Shown: positions 42,226-50,674, counted from the first letter of the stretch. The stretch is 64,000 bases of DNA from an uncultured Lachnospiraceae bacterium (GCA_910577175.1 CAJTLU010000016.1:1-64000), one strand, 5' to 3'. Notes: a model not told the origin generated them from the letters alone. Numbers and translations are program-made.

Positions 42226-43014
42226 CTATGACGCAATATCCTTCCTCCCGTACCTGAGGAACGCCGCCGCGATTCCGGCGGCGGTAAATACAAGACCCGC
42301 GGCAAGATACCCTGTGGGAATACTCCCGTTTACAATAATATCTGCGCTGTCCGTGTAGCCGAAGGGCGTAATGTATTTCAAAAATCTTGCGTTCTCCGTC
42401 AGATTTGCAGCAATGTTGAAAAAATAAAACAACGCGGCAAGGCCAAGACCGATTCCGGCTCCGCTCCCCTTAAGAAACGCTGAAATACCGAAACAGACCG
42501 CCGCCGTTTCAAGCTGCATGATACCATAGGAAAGAAACATCTGCGTCATCGGCTTTATTTCAGGCGATTCCCCTATCAAGAGAACGGCAAGGGCAGTAGC
42601 TCCGACAGCTGCTGCATTCAGCAGCATTACTTGTACAAATATTGCAGCAAGCTTCTGCAGCACAACCTTAGAACGGCTGATCGGATGTGTAAACAGAAAC
42701 TCCGCCGTATACTCCTTTTCCTCCTTTGCAAGAGCGGAACTGCCAAGGAACGCTGCAAAAAATGCCCCGCCAAGACCAAGTATATTTCCGCACTCCACAC
42801 CAAAAAATCCGGTAAATTCACCAAAATTAATTTTATCCATTCCAAATGCGGCAGAAAATCCGCCCATATCAGCAAAGGCGCTGCTTAATTCACCCATCTG
42901 CTTTGCCATCTCCGGATAAATCAGAATGCAAAGCCCGAGCATCAATACAATAATTGCAGTCCATATCATAAGTGCAGTCCTTCCCTGCCTTAGCTCGTGC
43001 CTGAGAACTATCAT
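42226..43014 (-). CDS. ABC-2-type transporter permease
   Basis: 262 aa with about six membrane helices and a first extracellular loop with FADMGGFSAAFGMDKINFGE. The motif EYTAEFLFTHPISRSKVVLQK after helix 2 is the ABC-2 coupling region. The start ATG overlaps the ATPase stop by 4 bp. It forms one exporter with the ATPase at 43011-43886. Confidence 0.85.
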   Translation of the reverse strand: MIVLRHELRQGRTALMIWTAIIVLMLGLCILIYPEMAKQMGELSSAFADMGGFSAAFGMDKINFGEFTGFFGVECGNILGLGGAFFAAFLGSSALAKEEKEYTAEFLFTHPISRSKVVLQKLAAIFVQVMLLNAAAVGATALAVLLIGESPEIKPMTQMFLSYGIMQLETAAVCFGISAFLKGSGAGIGLGLAALFYFFNIAANLTENARFLKYITPFGYTDSADIIVNGSIPTGYLAAGLVFTAAGIAAAFLRYGRKDIAS

Positions 43015-43886
43015 TTCCCTTCCTCCTTGTAGTAATGCATGATGATTTCCTCCAAATCCGGCTCAGTAATCGTTACATCGGTTACCGTCATACCGGCAAG
43101 CGCCTGTAACAGCGCGGCAGCCTCTCCGCTGTATAAAAACCGGACCGTATCTCCCTCTGTCGTTACATTCCGGACGCCATCAAGGGCAGGCGGGGCAGAA
43201 ACACCCCCGAGGGTTACATTTTTCGCATACATATCCCCCAGCTTATCTATGGCATCACAGACCAGGAGCCTGCCTCCGCGGATGACGGCGGCATGTCTGC
43301 AATACCGCTGTATTTCCGAAAGGACATGGGAAGAAAGAAAAATTGTCGCTCCCTTGGCGTTGCGTTCCTCCAAAATCGCATAGAACTCCCTCTGCATCAG
43401 CGGGTCCAGCCCGCTCGTCGGTTCGTCAAGAATGCACAGACGCGGATTGTGCTGTAAGGCACAGACAATTGATACCTTCTTCCGGTTCCCAAGAGACAGT
43501 TCTCTGATTTTTTTCTTCGTATCCAGCGCAAGCCTTTCACAAAGCTGCGCCGCCTCTTTTGCACAGTCCCTGCCCCTCAACCCGGCAGAATAACGGATTA
43601 TCCCGCCCACCCTCTCATTAGGATAAAAACAGGCTTCAGACGGCATATACCCGATATCTGCAAGCACTTCCTCTCTTTTCCCACGGATATCCCTTCCAAA
43701 AATATCCGCCGTTCCGCCTGTCGGCGTAAGCAGACCTAACAGGGTACGGATTGTGGTACTTTTCCCCGCGCCATTCGGACCGATAAATCCAAAAAAATCC
43801 CCCTCCGGCACAGTAAGATTGATATCGGTAATCCCTCTGGACTTTCCATAATATTTTGTCAGGGAAACGGTTCTGATTGCTTCCAT
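43011..43886 (-). CDS. ABC transporter ATP-binding protein
   Basis: 291 aa. Walker A GPNGAGKST, signature ELSLGNRKKVSIVCAL, Walker B LCILDEPTSGLDP and switch His in LSSHVLSEIQRYC are present, followed by a C-terminal domain of about 75 residues. AAGGAG lies inside the end of the TetR gene, 1 bp away, so the three genes are one unit. The probable role is drug or peptide export controlled by the TetR protein. Confidence 0.92.
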   Translation of the reverse strand: MEAIRTVSLTKYYGKSRGITDINLTVPEGDFFGFIGPNGAGKSTTIRTLLGLLTPTGGTADIFGRDIRGKREEVLADIGYMPSEACFYPNERVGGIIRYSAGLRGRDCAKEAAQLCERLALDTKKKIRELSLGNRKKVSIVCALQHNPRLCILDEPTSGLDPLMQREFYAILEERNAKGATIFLSSHVLSEIQRYCRHAAVIRGGRLLVCDAIDKLGDMYAKNVTLGGVSAPPALDGVRNVTTEGDTVRFLYSGEAAALLQALAGMTVTDVTITEPDLEEIIMHYYKEEGK

Positions 43887-43887
43887 T

Positions 43888-44505
43888 TTACTTCTCCTTT
43901 TTCAGATAAATATTTTTCCAGAAAGACAACATCTCATTGAAATCCTTCTCCAGCTTAGAAACGTCCAACTCCGTGTCACATTGGAAAATCTCCCAGAGAT
44001 ATCCCTCCGATGCCAGATACATCTCCCGGTACATCAGCCTGAGATTTAATCCCGGAACAAATCTTTCCGGGTCAATCCGGAAAAGCGCCTCCTGTGCCTT
44101 ACGCTCAAAATAGGACTGATAGCTTTTCTGTATCTCCTGCCGGATTTCAGGCTCCTTTTCATAAAACGCCTTGATGACAAAGGCTGTCATTTTCGGGTAC
44201 TTCCTCATCATCCTAAGCTTCGCCTTCATCCCGCGCTCCATCATCTCAAAAAGGTCGTCCGGCTCATAGCAGCCATACCGGGTAAGATACTCCATCGTTA
44301 TACTGCACGCCTTATCCCACAGAAACAAATATAATTCCTTTTTATTTTGAAAATAATGAAACAACAGCGACTTACTGATTCCTGCCTCATCGGCAATTTC
44401 CTTCACCGGACTCTTACGGTAAGAGTTCTGTGAAAAGACAAGAAAACCCGCATTGATTATCCTCTGCTGCTTCTCCTCCGGAAGCAGATAAAACTTGTCA
44501 TTCAT
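43888..44505 (-). CDS. TetR-family repressor
   Basis: 205 aa from the ATG at 44505, with GAGGTG 6 bp upstream; a TTG seven codons earlier is rejected. The helix-turn-helix is VKEIADEAGISKSLLFHYFQNKKELY (about 33-58, given here in part by its core EAGISKSLLFHYF). The C-terminal ligand domain is Met- and Tyr-rich. It is the first gene of the TetR-ABC unit and probably represses it through the inverted repeat at 44525-44562. Confidence 0.88.
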   Translation of the reverse strand: MNDKFYLLPEEKQQRIINAGFLVFSQNSYRKSPVKEIADEAGISKSLLFHYFQNKKELYLFLWDKACSITMEYLTRYGCYEPDDLFEMMERGMKAKLRMMRKYPKMTAFVIKAFYEKEPEIRQEIQKSYQSYFERKAQEALFRIDPERFVPGLNLRLMYREMYLASEGYLWEIFQCDTELDVSKLEKDFNEMLSFWKNIYLKKEK

Positions 44506-44524
44506 AGCATTCACCTCATTGTCC

Positions 44525-44562
44525 AAAACGGTCTATTTCATTATAAAACCATTGACCGTTTT
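44525..44562 (-). promoter_or_regulatory. Promoter overlapped by a TetR operator
   Basis: AAAACGGTC (44525-44533) and GACCGTTTT (44554-44562) are perfect 9-bp inverted arms 20 bp apart. A -10 TATAAT lies between them on the minus strand and the -35 (TTCTCA) is weak. Binding here would block RNA polymerase directly, the usual mode of TetR autoregulation. The region 44563-44763 beyond it is AT-rich and shows no convincing gene. Confidence 0.65.
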
Positions 44563-44763
44563 TGAGAAGACCCTGCCTGCTTGATACGCGGCGTCTGTCA
44601 TTTTATGCGAAAATCATTCGAAACTATGCGGATTTTATTAGAAATTACTCTGAATTATTAGAAAAAGTAGATGTATGTCCGGGCGGAACAGCCGTTTTCA
44701 GGCAGTGTTATTGTATTGGGACATGCTCCGCCTCCCTTCTGTCAAAAAGCGGATAAAGCCTGT

Positions 44764-45605
44764 TCATTTCAAGCCTATCTCTTTCAGAACCTCGTTTGTA
44801 GTGATTCCTTTGTCTTCGTACTTAAGTTCGGGCAAAGCAAACGGCAGGGGCGCCCGATTGTCAAGCCAGATGAGCTTATCGTTTCTCCTCAGTCTTTCCG
44901 TGTTCCGGAGAACAGACTCTCTTACAGACGGTTTCTTAATATTTTCCGTATTCGCAAGGATATTTTCCAGGCTCCCGAACTCGTTTAACAATAGCGCTGC
45001 CGTTTTCACCCCGACCTTATCCGCCCCCTTGATGTTATCTGCGGCATCGCCGGTCAGCGCCTTGAACTCCACATATTGCGAAGGTGTAATCCCAAATCTC
45101 TCCTTTATGTAATCCGGGGTACACAGAACCGTACTTTCCCCACGATACCGGAGTACCGAAACCCTTTCGGTAATAAGCTGGAAAAAATCACTGTCCATGG
45201 ATGAAATAATAATCTCATTTGCCTGCGAGACAGTCAGTGCATACCCGGCAATCACGTCATCTGCCTCGCAGGAGGTCGTCTCCGTATGCCGGATGCCAAG
45301 GTAATCCAGCGCAGCGCAAATATCCGGCAGCTGTGAAAACGGTACTTCCTCCTCCGGTCTCCCGCTATAGTCCGGCCGTTTTGCCTTATAATCAGCATCC
45401 AAAGCCGTGCGGCTGTTCTCATGCTCCCCGTCAAACAATACAACAAGATACGTCGGCTCTGTCCGGCGGATGATTTTTAACAACGCGCCCACAAAGCCAA
45501 GCGTCCCCTGAATGGCTTTCCCCTGTTCATTTACATCCGCGCAGGCATACCAAAAAACATCTGAAATAGCAGGTTGCTGCCATCCACAATCAGAAAACGG
45601 TTCAT
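44764..45605 (-). pseudogene. 5'-3' exonuclease (Pol I N-domain type), frameshifted
   Basis: The true start is the ATG at 45605, which overlaps the MFS stop (ATGA) and encodes MNRFLIVDGSNLLFQMFFG with the conserved first Asp. That frame stops at TAA 45531-45533 after 24 codons. The family sequence continues in the next frame from VNEQGKAIQGTLGF to the end at 44764, with SCEADDVIAGYA, ISSMDSDFFQLI and LTGDAADNIKG all intact. One base appears missing at about 45534-45537. No slippery heptamer is seen. It is thus a recent pseudogene, a sequencing error, or less likely a programmed -1 shift. The intact protein would be a flap endonuclease-like nuclease of about 280 aa. Confidence 0.85.
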
Positions 45606-46846
45606 GCCGCCTCCCCGCTTTCGTCCAGGACAGCAAAGGTTTTTTTGGAATACAGTGAAATCCCCATTGCCAGAACCGCTGCACCAATCATTACAACATA
45701 AGGCTTATCGGAAAAGGTATCGAATAACAGTCCGTAAACCGCCTGCCCTACAGGCTGGGAGCTGCTTGAAACGGCAATGATGACCGCCATGATTTTTCCA
45801 AGAAGCTGCGGCGGGGTCTGCCGCTGCACCGCTGTCAACAGTGACACGCTGAGCATCGTGGAGGCACACATTGCCCCGAAGCTTGCGGCGGTTATTACAA
45901 TGTAACTGATGCCTGCCGGTACTGCTTCCAACAGGGAAACCCCCATGAAAAACGCCATCAGCGAGCATACGATAAGAATAAACCAGCCGTTTTTCAGGCG
46001 CATTTTTTCTGCCGCCGCGCCTGCAATAATTCCGCCTGCAAGACCGCCCAGTCCCATCGCTCCCTGCGTGATTCCGAGGACGGTATCGGACATTCCCAGA
46101 ACCTGCACAACCATCACAGGAATGCCTACAATCATTGCCGCAGAGAATACCAAATTAAACAGCACAAGGATTCCAAGCACTGAACGAAGCACCGGTTTTT
46201 CATTTTTCACGAACCGGACACTCTCCGACAGGTCAGCGCCTGCCGAACAAAAGATACTTTTTCCGTCCGAGCTTTTTACAAAGGGAATGTGTATAAAAAG
46301 CTCCATCACTGCTGAAAAAACAAAGCAGCCCACACTGATAAAAAGGATTGGCATGATTCCGAACGCGCCGAACAAAACGCCGCCAATGACCGGTCCGAGC
46401 AGCCCTGCAAGCGTACTTACCATATTGATGACCGCATTCCCCTGCATCAGCCGCTCCCGCTCGGTAATCAGCGGGATGCTTGCCTGGACGGCAGGCTGAT
46501 AAATACCAGATATTCCGTAGAGAAGCATCAGCACGACAATCATCAGCGGCACAAGGGAAAGCCTTCCTATCGCAAAACAAAACAACAGGATGATTGCCGC
46601 CGTTGTAAAATCCAGCACAACCATAATATTCCGCTTGTTTTTCCGGTCGGCAATCACTCCGCCAAAAAGGGAAAAAATTACCACGGGAATAAAGGAACAG
46701 GCAGTCACCGCGCCAAACAGGGAAGAAGAATCCGTTTCACGGAGCAGATACAGCGGCAGGGCAAACCGCAGTATCGCGTTGCCAAACAGTGAGATAATCT
46801 GCCCGATTACTACCATTGTAAAATCACGTTGAAAAAGCTTTTTCAT
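45602..46846 (-). CDS. MFS-family efflux transporter
   Basis: 414 aa with about twelve membrane helices. The loop 2-3 motif appears as FGGVIADRKNKRNIM and is repeated weakly in the second half (GGIIAGAAAEKMRLKNG). It resembles the macrolide/drug-efflux MFS group of Bacillota. GGAGG precedes the ATG. Its promoter region carries an operator that matches one at the adjacent tetR gene, so it is probably induced by the TetR ligand. Confidence 0.88.
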   Translation of the reverse strand: MKKLFQRDFTMVVIGQIISLFGNAILRFALPLYLLRETDSSSLFGAVTACSFIPVVIFSLFGGVIADRKNKRNIMVVLDFTTAAIILLFCFAIGRLSLVPLMIVVLMLLYGISGIYQPAVQASIPLITERERLMQGNAVINMVSTLAGLLGPVIGGVLFGAFGIMPILFISVGCFVFSAVMELFIHIPFVKSSDGKSIFCSAGADLSESVRFVKNEKPVLRSVLGILVLFNLVFSAAMIVGIPVMVVQVLGMSDTVLGITQGAMGLGGLAGGIIAGAAAEKMRLKNGWFILIVCSLMAFFMGVSLLEAVPAGISYIVITAASFGAMCASTMLSVSLLTAVQRQTPPQLLGKIMAVIIAVSSSSQPVGQAVYGLLFDTFSDKPYVVMIGAAVLAMGISLYSKKTFAVLDESGEAA

Positions 46847-46899
46847 ACTCAGACCTCCATTTTATCAATTTTGTTTCCATAATAATCTCCCTTCTTATA

Positions 46900-46916
46900 A
46901 TACCAACCGTCGGTAT
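46900..46916. promoter_or_regulatory. TetR operator in the MFS promoter
   Basis: ATACCAACCGTCGGTAT is a 17-bp imperfect palindrome centred at 46908. It lies between TTTACA and TATAAG on the minus strand (16-bp spacing), so it fills the promoter spacer. It matches in form the palindrome at 47651-47667 before the tetR gene (shared ATAC-AAC-GT-GTAT pattern). Confidence 0.6.
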
Positions 46917-46979
46917 GTAAATAAGTAAATTTTTTCTGCCCTGTTCCGGACAGAAAATGATATGTGCTATGACCTTCCT

Positions 46980-47633
46980 TTATTTACTTTTCTGATAAAG
47001 CTCTGCGAGACTGCGAAGCCGCTCAAATACGCCCTCGTCCAGAATATCCAGTCCGAAACCCCGCAGCATTCTGTCGTATATCACACACTTTCGGTAAACC
47101 TTTTCAGGCGTATCATCAAAAATCATCGAATCCAGCCAGATATTTCCCACCAGCATAATCAGCTCTGCAAGCTCTTCGGGATACTCGGTCTGAATCGAGC
47201 CGTCCTCTATTCCCTGCTGAATAATCGGCAGGACATAGCCAGGAGCAACACCTTCTATCGTCTCCTTCAAAATACTGAACACCAGTGCCGGACTGGAACC
47301 AAGATTCGGCGCTGCGGCAAAAATTTCATCATGGACAGAACGGTTTACGGAATCGCTCAGAAGCTTTTTCAGCTTTTCCTTGCCCGTCATACCGGTACAG
47401 TTCCTTATCTCAAAAAGCGTTTTGTTGGACTGCTCCGTCATCTTATTTGTCGCCGCGACCAGTATCTCTTCCTTCGACTTAAAATGATGATAGATGGCGC
47501 CCTTGCTCAGTCCGCCAAGATTGTCAATAATATCCTGAATCGAGGTATGCTCGTAGCCCTTCTCCATAAAAAGCCGCAATGCGGTTTCAAGAATAAGATT
47601 TATGGTTTCTTCAGGATATTTATTCCTTGCCAA
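46980..47633 (-). CDS. TetR-family repressor
   Basis: 217 aa from the TTG at 47633 (protein begins ARNKYPEETINLILETALRL after the initiator). GGAGGG lies 7 bp upstream of this TTG, whereas the ATG at 47648 has no ribosome-binding site. The helix-turn-helix core is NLGGLSKGAIYHHFKSKEE. The C-terminal domain is large and presumably binds the inducer. It has its own promoter and operator (47651-47700) and is followed by the MFS gene with a matching operator. Confidence 0.87.
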   Translation of the reverse strand: MARNKYPEETINLILETALRLFMEKGYEHTSIQDIIDNLGGLSKGAIYHHFKSKEEILVAATNKMTEQSNKTLFEIRNCTGMTGKEKLKKLLSDSVNRSVHDEIFAAAPNLGSSPALVFSILKETIEGVAPGYVLPIIQQGIEDGSIQTEYPEELAELIMLVGNIWLDSMIFDDTPEKVYRKCVIYDRMLRGFGLDILDEGVFERLRSLAELYQKSK

Positions 47634-47650
47634 TTCAAAGCCCTCCATTT

Positions 47651-47700
47651 ACATACTAACGGTATGTTTATGTTATACGACAATCCCGCTCTTTTGTCAA
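47651..47700 (-). promoter_or_regulatory. tetR promoter with operator
   Basis: On the minus strand -35 TTGACA (47700-47695), a 17-bp spacer and -10 TATAAC (47677-47672). Directly downstream at 47651-47667 is the 17-bp palindrome ACATACTAACGGTATGT, covering the expected start site. Autorepression is likely. Confidence 0.75.
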
Positions 47701-47734
47701 GTCCTTTTTCCCTGTAAGCTGCATCCCGTTTTTG

Positions 47735-48157
47735 TCAGACACTGTCATGGTTTTGAGCTAAACCTGTCAATACTTTATGGAATTCCGGAAATTGTTTTGC
47801 CATACGGATGATTCTGTTGTCTCTGTCCATAAAACAGTGGGTAGAGCTTGCCTCACATATTATCTCATTACACTTGTTTTTCATTTCATATTGCAAAACA
47901 AGCTTAATGCCTTTGTACTCTGTTACAGATACCTGAATCGAAATCTCATCGGAAAAGGTGGAAGTTTTCTTATAATTGCATTCCACCTTCACGACAGGCG
48001 AAATTACCCCTACCTCCTCCAGTTTTGCATAATCCCAGCCAATCTGCTGTAAAAAATCAATTCTGGCTTCTTCCATCCACCTGATATAGTTGGAATGATG
48101 TGTAATGCCCATTTTATCCGTTTCATAATATTGAACTACATGTTTATATTCTCTCAT
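47735..48157 (-). CDS. 4-hydroxybenzoyl-CoA-type (hotdog) thioesterase
   Basis: 140 aa from the ATG at 48157, with AAAGGAG 10 bp upstream; a 64-residue in-frame extension is rejected because it overlaps the RidA gene. The motif YYETDKMGITHHSNYIRWME carries the catalytic Asp of the YbgC/FadM-type 4HBT family. It should hydrolyse acyl-CoA or aryl-CoA esters. It ends the WYL-RidA-thioesterase unit, 20 bp after the RidA gene. The physiological substrate is unknown. Confidence 0.9.
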   Translation of the reverse strand: MREYKHVVQYYETDKMGITHHSNYIRWMEEARIDFLQQIGWDYAKLEEVGVISPVVKVECNYKKTSTFSDEISIQVSVTEYKGIKLVLQYEMKNKCNEIICEASSTHCFMDRDNRIIRMAKQFPEFHKVLTGLAQNHDSV

Positions 48158-48177
48158 TTTATTATTTCTCCTTTGTT

Positions 48178-48549
48178 CTACGACATTACTGCATAGGCAA
48201 TCGCGTCTGCCTGAAATAGTAATCCGTTTTCCCCTCCTACATGTGCAAACGCAGTCTGAATCGATTTCCGCACCGGATATTTCCCGTGAAATCTTTCCCG
48301 AATCACCTTTTCCATTACCGGAATACTCCATACATCCCAGAACAGACAATCCATCTGCACAACATTTTCCAGCGTAAGACCAACTAACGCCAGTCTTCTT
48401 TCCATCTCGTCAAAGGCTCCGCTAATCTGCTGCTCAATCGTACCGCCTACATTGCCGACACAATAGTTCAAAAAGCAAAACTCCCCTGCTCTGATAATAC
48501 CCGAATGCACAAAATCCTCACTAATATCATATCGTTCTATTTCTTTCAT
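48178..48549 (-). CDS. RidA (YjgF/YER057c) family protein
   Basis: 123 aa, full length for the family, with VHSGIIRAGEFCFLNYCVG and a C-terminal LLFQADAIAYAV. Canonical RidA proteins hydrolyse reactive enamines and imines through a conserved Arg. Here the segment at that position reads FWDVWSIPVMEKV / FHGKYPVRKSIQTAF, so the Arg of the R-x-A/C-x motif is not obvious and another activity is possible. It lies 38 bp after the WYL regulator gene. Confidence 0.83.
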   Translation of the reverse strand: MKEIERYDISEDFVHSGIIRAGEFCFLNYCVGNVGGTIEQQISGAFDEMERRLALVGLTLENVVQMDCLFWDVWSIPVMEKVIRERFHGKYPVRKSIQTAFAHVGGENGLLFQADAIAYAVMS

Positions 48550-48587
48550 CTTATTATACTCTCCTGTCTTTATCTGATTTTGTATTG

Positions 48588-49496
48588 CTACTCCTCATAT
48601 TCCCTTTGTATTTCTTTACAAGTTTTTATCATACGTTCCCTTACTTCCTGCGGCTCGATTATCTTAGCTTTATTCCCGAAAGAAAGAATCACCCCATACC
48701 AAAATGTCTCGTGCTCCGGTACGGAAAAGCAAAACTCAAAATCGCCGTTTTCAAATTCCTGTGTAATCTGTCCATGCAGATATTCCCTGCACTTTGATTT
48801 TATCACTGCTTTACCATAAAGTCTGATATGAATCCTATCCACATTCCGGCATTCCTGCTTTATCTCCTCTGGAAGCTCATGGGGCTTTGTATAAGTCAGC
48901 TCGGTTACTTCCAGCTGCTCCATACGGACTAATTTGAACATGCAATAATCCTGATATTTTTCGTAATATCCAATCAGATACCAGCTATACCATTTGTATT
49001 GCAGCCTGACCGGCTCTACTTGGATTTCCTTTACTTCATCATGGCCGTTCGTATAGGCAAACCGAACCACCTTTCTTTTTCTTATTGCAGTTTCTAATAG
49101 CATCAACTGCTCATTTATTTTGTCGTCCTCGCCTGCCGCCCCAAAATCCACGGAAACTGTGTTTTCCTGCATCCTATTTACGCTTTTCATTTTAGCCAGT
49201 GCCTGCTCCGGCCCTTTCCCCGGATATGCGCCCGCCAGCCCTTTCAGTGCAGTAACAATCCAATCGTATTCTGCATTTGTGGTAACCTGTTTTTCTAAAA
49301 CATAGTCGTCCATAATCTGATAGCCACCCTCTGCTCCATAGAAGGACTGAATCGGAATCCCCGCCTGATCCAGCGCTTCCAGGTCCCTTATAATCGTTCT
49401 GGGCGAGACTTCAAATTCTTCGGCAAGCTTCTGTGCAGAGGTGCGGCCATGATTCAATAAATAAACAACAATACCCATAAGCCGAGCAATCTTCAT
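48588..49496 (-). CDS. WYL-domain transcriptional regulator
   Basis: 302 aa from the ATG at 49496 with AGGAGGG 4 bp upstream. The N-terminal DeoR-like winged helix is ARLMGIVVYLLNHGRTSAQK followed by EFEVSPRTIIRDLEAL. The WYL domain (about 125-215) contains VEPVRLQYKWYSWYLIGYYE. WYL proteins sense small ligands or nucleic acids. It probably regulates itself and the two downstream genes through the three half-sites at 49529-49564. Confidence 0.9.
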   Translation of the reverse strand: MKIARLMGIVVYLLNHGRTSAQKLAEEFEVSPRTIIRDLEALDQAGIPIQSFYGAEGGYQIMDDYVLEKQVTTNAEYDWIVTALKGLAGAYPGKGPEQALAKMKSVNRMQENTVSVDFGAAGEDDKINEQLMLLETAIRKRKVVRFAYTNGHDEVKEIQVEPVRLQYKWYSWYLIGYYEKYQDYCMFKLVRMEQLEVTELTYTKPHELPEEIKQECRNVDRIHIRLYGKAVIKSKCREYLHGQITQEFENGDFEFCFSVPEHETFWYGVILSFGNKAKIIEPQEVRERMIKTCKEIQREYEE

Positions 49497-49515
49497 ATTC
49501 CCTCCTTTCCGCATC

Positions 49516-49564
49516 AGTATAACAAATAAACTATGACAGCATTGTGTCATAGTTAGTCATAGTT
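49516..49564 (-). promoter_or_regulatory. WYL-unit promoter with three regulator half-sites
   Basis: A -10 TATACT lies at 49521-49516. AACTATGACA (49529-49538) and TGTCATAGTT (49545-49554) are perfect 10-bp inverse arms 6 bp apart. A third near-copy AGTCATAGTT follows directly at 49555-49564. The arms cover the -35 region, so bound regulator would block or recruit polymerase. Confidence 0.65.
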
Positions 49565-49624
49565 ATAAAATCTCCCCTGTTTTCCTACTTTACCAGAATA
49601 TCTTCCACCTGTTCCGCCGCTTGT

Positions 49625-49656
49625 AAAAGGGGGCTGCGCTTCGTGCGGCAGCCCCC
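49625..49656 (-). terminator. Intrinsic terminator after infA
   Basis: On the minus strand GGGGGCTGC (49656-49648) pairs with GCAGCCCCC (49637-49629), 9 bp perfect, followed by TTTT (49628-49625). It lies 8 bp after the infA stop and closes the S10-spc transcript before the accessory segment. Confidence 0.9.
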
Positions 49657-49663
49657 TCTTTCC

Positions 49664-49882
49664 TTATTTATCTCTCCAGATGATTCTTCCCTTCGTCAGA
49701 TCATACGGGGAAAGCTCCAGTGTTACCTTATCCCCCGGGACAATCTTAATGAAATTCATACGAAGCTTTCCGCTGATGTGCGCCAGTACGCGGTGTCCGT
49801 TTTCCAGTTCTACCTGAAACATTGCGTTTGGCAGCTTTTCCACAACAGTTCCTTCAATTTCAACAACATCTGTCTTCGACAT
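49664..49882 (-). CDS. infA: Translation initiation factor IF-1
   Basis: 72 aa. An S1-like OB fold: VVEIEGTVVEKLPNAMFQVE and GHRVLAHISGKLRMNFI. It binds the A site of the 30S subunit during initiation. It follows map by 9 bp and is followed at once by a terminator. Here it is the last gene of the spc transcript, unlike the common infA-rpmJ-rpsM order. Confidence 0.97.
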   Translation of the reverse strand: MSKTDVVEIEGTVVEKLPNAMFQVELENGHRVLAHISGKLRMNFIKIVPGDKVTLELSPYDLTKGRIIWRDK

Positions 49883-49891
49883 AAATCCTCC

Positions 49892-50659
49892 TTAAATTCC
49901 TTCATTCCGTTCTATGGTAAGCAACTCCGGCTCACCGTTTGTAATCAGTACTGTATTTTCGTAGTGTGCCGACGGAGAGCCGTCTGCCGTCACTACCGTC
50001 CAGCCGTCCTCCAGCCACCGTACTTCAAAGCGTCCCATGTTTACCATCGGCTCAATCGCAATGGTCATACCGGCCTCCAGCCGGATTCCTTTCCTACGGG
50101 TTCGGAAATTCGGCACCTGCGGGTCTTCGTGAAGTGCCCTTCCGACCCCGTGGCCGACCAGCTCTCTTACCAGAGAATAGCCAAAGGATTCTACATAGTC
50201 CTGGATTGCGCCCGAAATATCCCCGATGCGGTATCCCTGCTTTGCAAACTTAATTCCCTCAAAAAAGGACTGCTTTGTTACGTCTATCAGACGCTGCCAT
50301 TCCGGACTGATTTCACCTACCGCAACGGTACGCGCCGCATCGGAATGATAGTCTTTGTAAATTACACCCGCGTCAAGACTTACAATGTCGCCCTCTTTCA
50401 GTATATGCTTCTTATTCGGAATCCCGTGCACTACCTCTTCATTGACCGATACGCACACAGACGCCGGATATCCCTGATAATTCAAAAAGGAAGGAATACA
50501 GCCAAAGTCCCGTATAATTTCATAACAGCGTTTGTCAATATCCAAGGTGCTGATTCCCGGCCGTATCATTGCCGCAAGCTCCTTGTGCACGATAGAAAGA
50601 ATCCTCCCCGACTCACGCATCAATTCTATTTCACGTTCTGATTTAATTGATACTGCCAT
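49892..50659 (-). CDS. map: Methionine aminopeptidase, type I
   Basis: 255 aa. It removes the initiator Met from nascent proteins. Metal ligands are visible in VSLDAGVIYKDYHSDAA (two Asp), GHGVGRALHEDP (His), IEPMVN (Glu) and YENTVLIT (Glu). There is no N-terminal zinc-finger extension. It lies between adk and infA as in many Bacillota; the small KOW-domain protein often found between map and infA in this group is absent. Confidence 0.96.
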   Translation of the reverse strand: MAVSIKSEREIELMRESGRILSIVHKELAAMIRPGISTLDIDKRCYEIIRDFGCIPSFLNYQGYPASVCVSVNEEVVHGIPNKKHILKEGDIVSLDAGVIYKDYHSDAARTVAVGEISPEWQRLIDVTKQSFFEGIKFAKQGYRIGDISGAIQDYVESFGYSLVRELVGHGVGRALHEDPQVPNFRTRRKGIRLEAGMTIAIEPMVNMGRFEVRWLEDGWTVVTADGSPSAHYENTVLITNGEPELLTIERNEGI

Positions 50660-50674
50660 ACTCTGCCTCTTCCC

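Noticed and set aside
44563..44763. Short reading frames and repeated TTTCTAATAA motifs upstream of the TetR-ABC unit
   Set aside because: The frames are 8-18 codons without consistent start signals, and the motif looks like AT-rich background.
45606..45687. Alternative N-terminus for the exonuclease reading back into the MFS gene
   Set aside because: It encodes unrelated residues. The conserved N-terminus is found in the other frame, which shows a frameshift instead.
30690..49660. Mobile genomic island
   Set aside because: No integrase, transposase, conjugation gene, tRNA target or flanking direct repeat was seen; the genes resemble ordinary chromosomal units.
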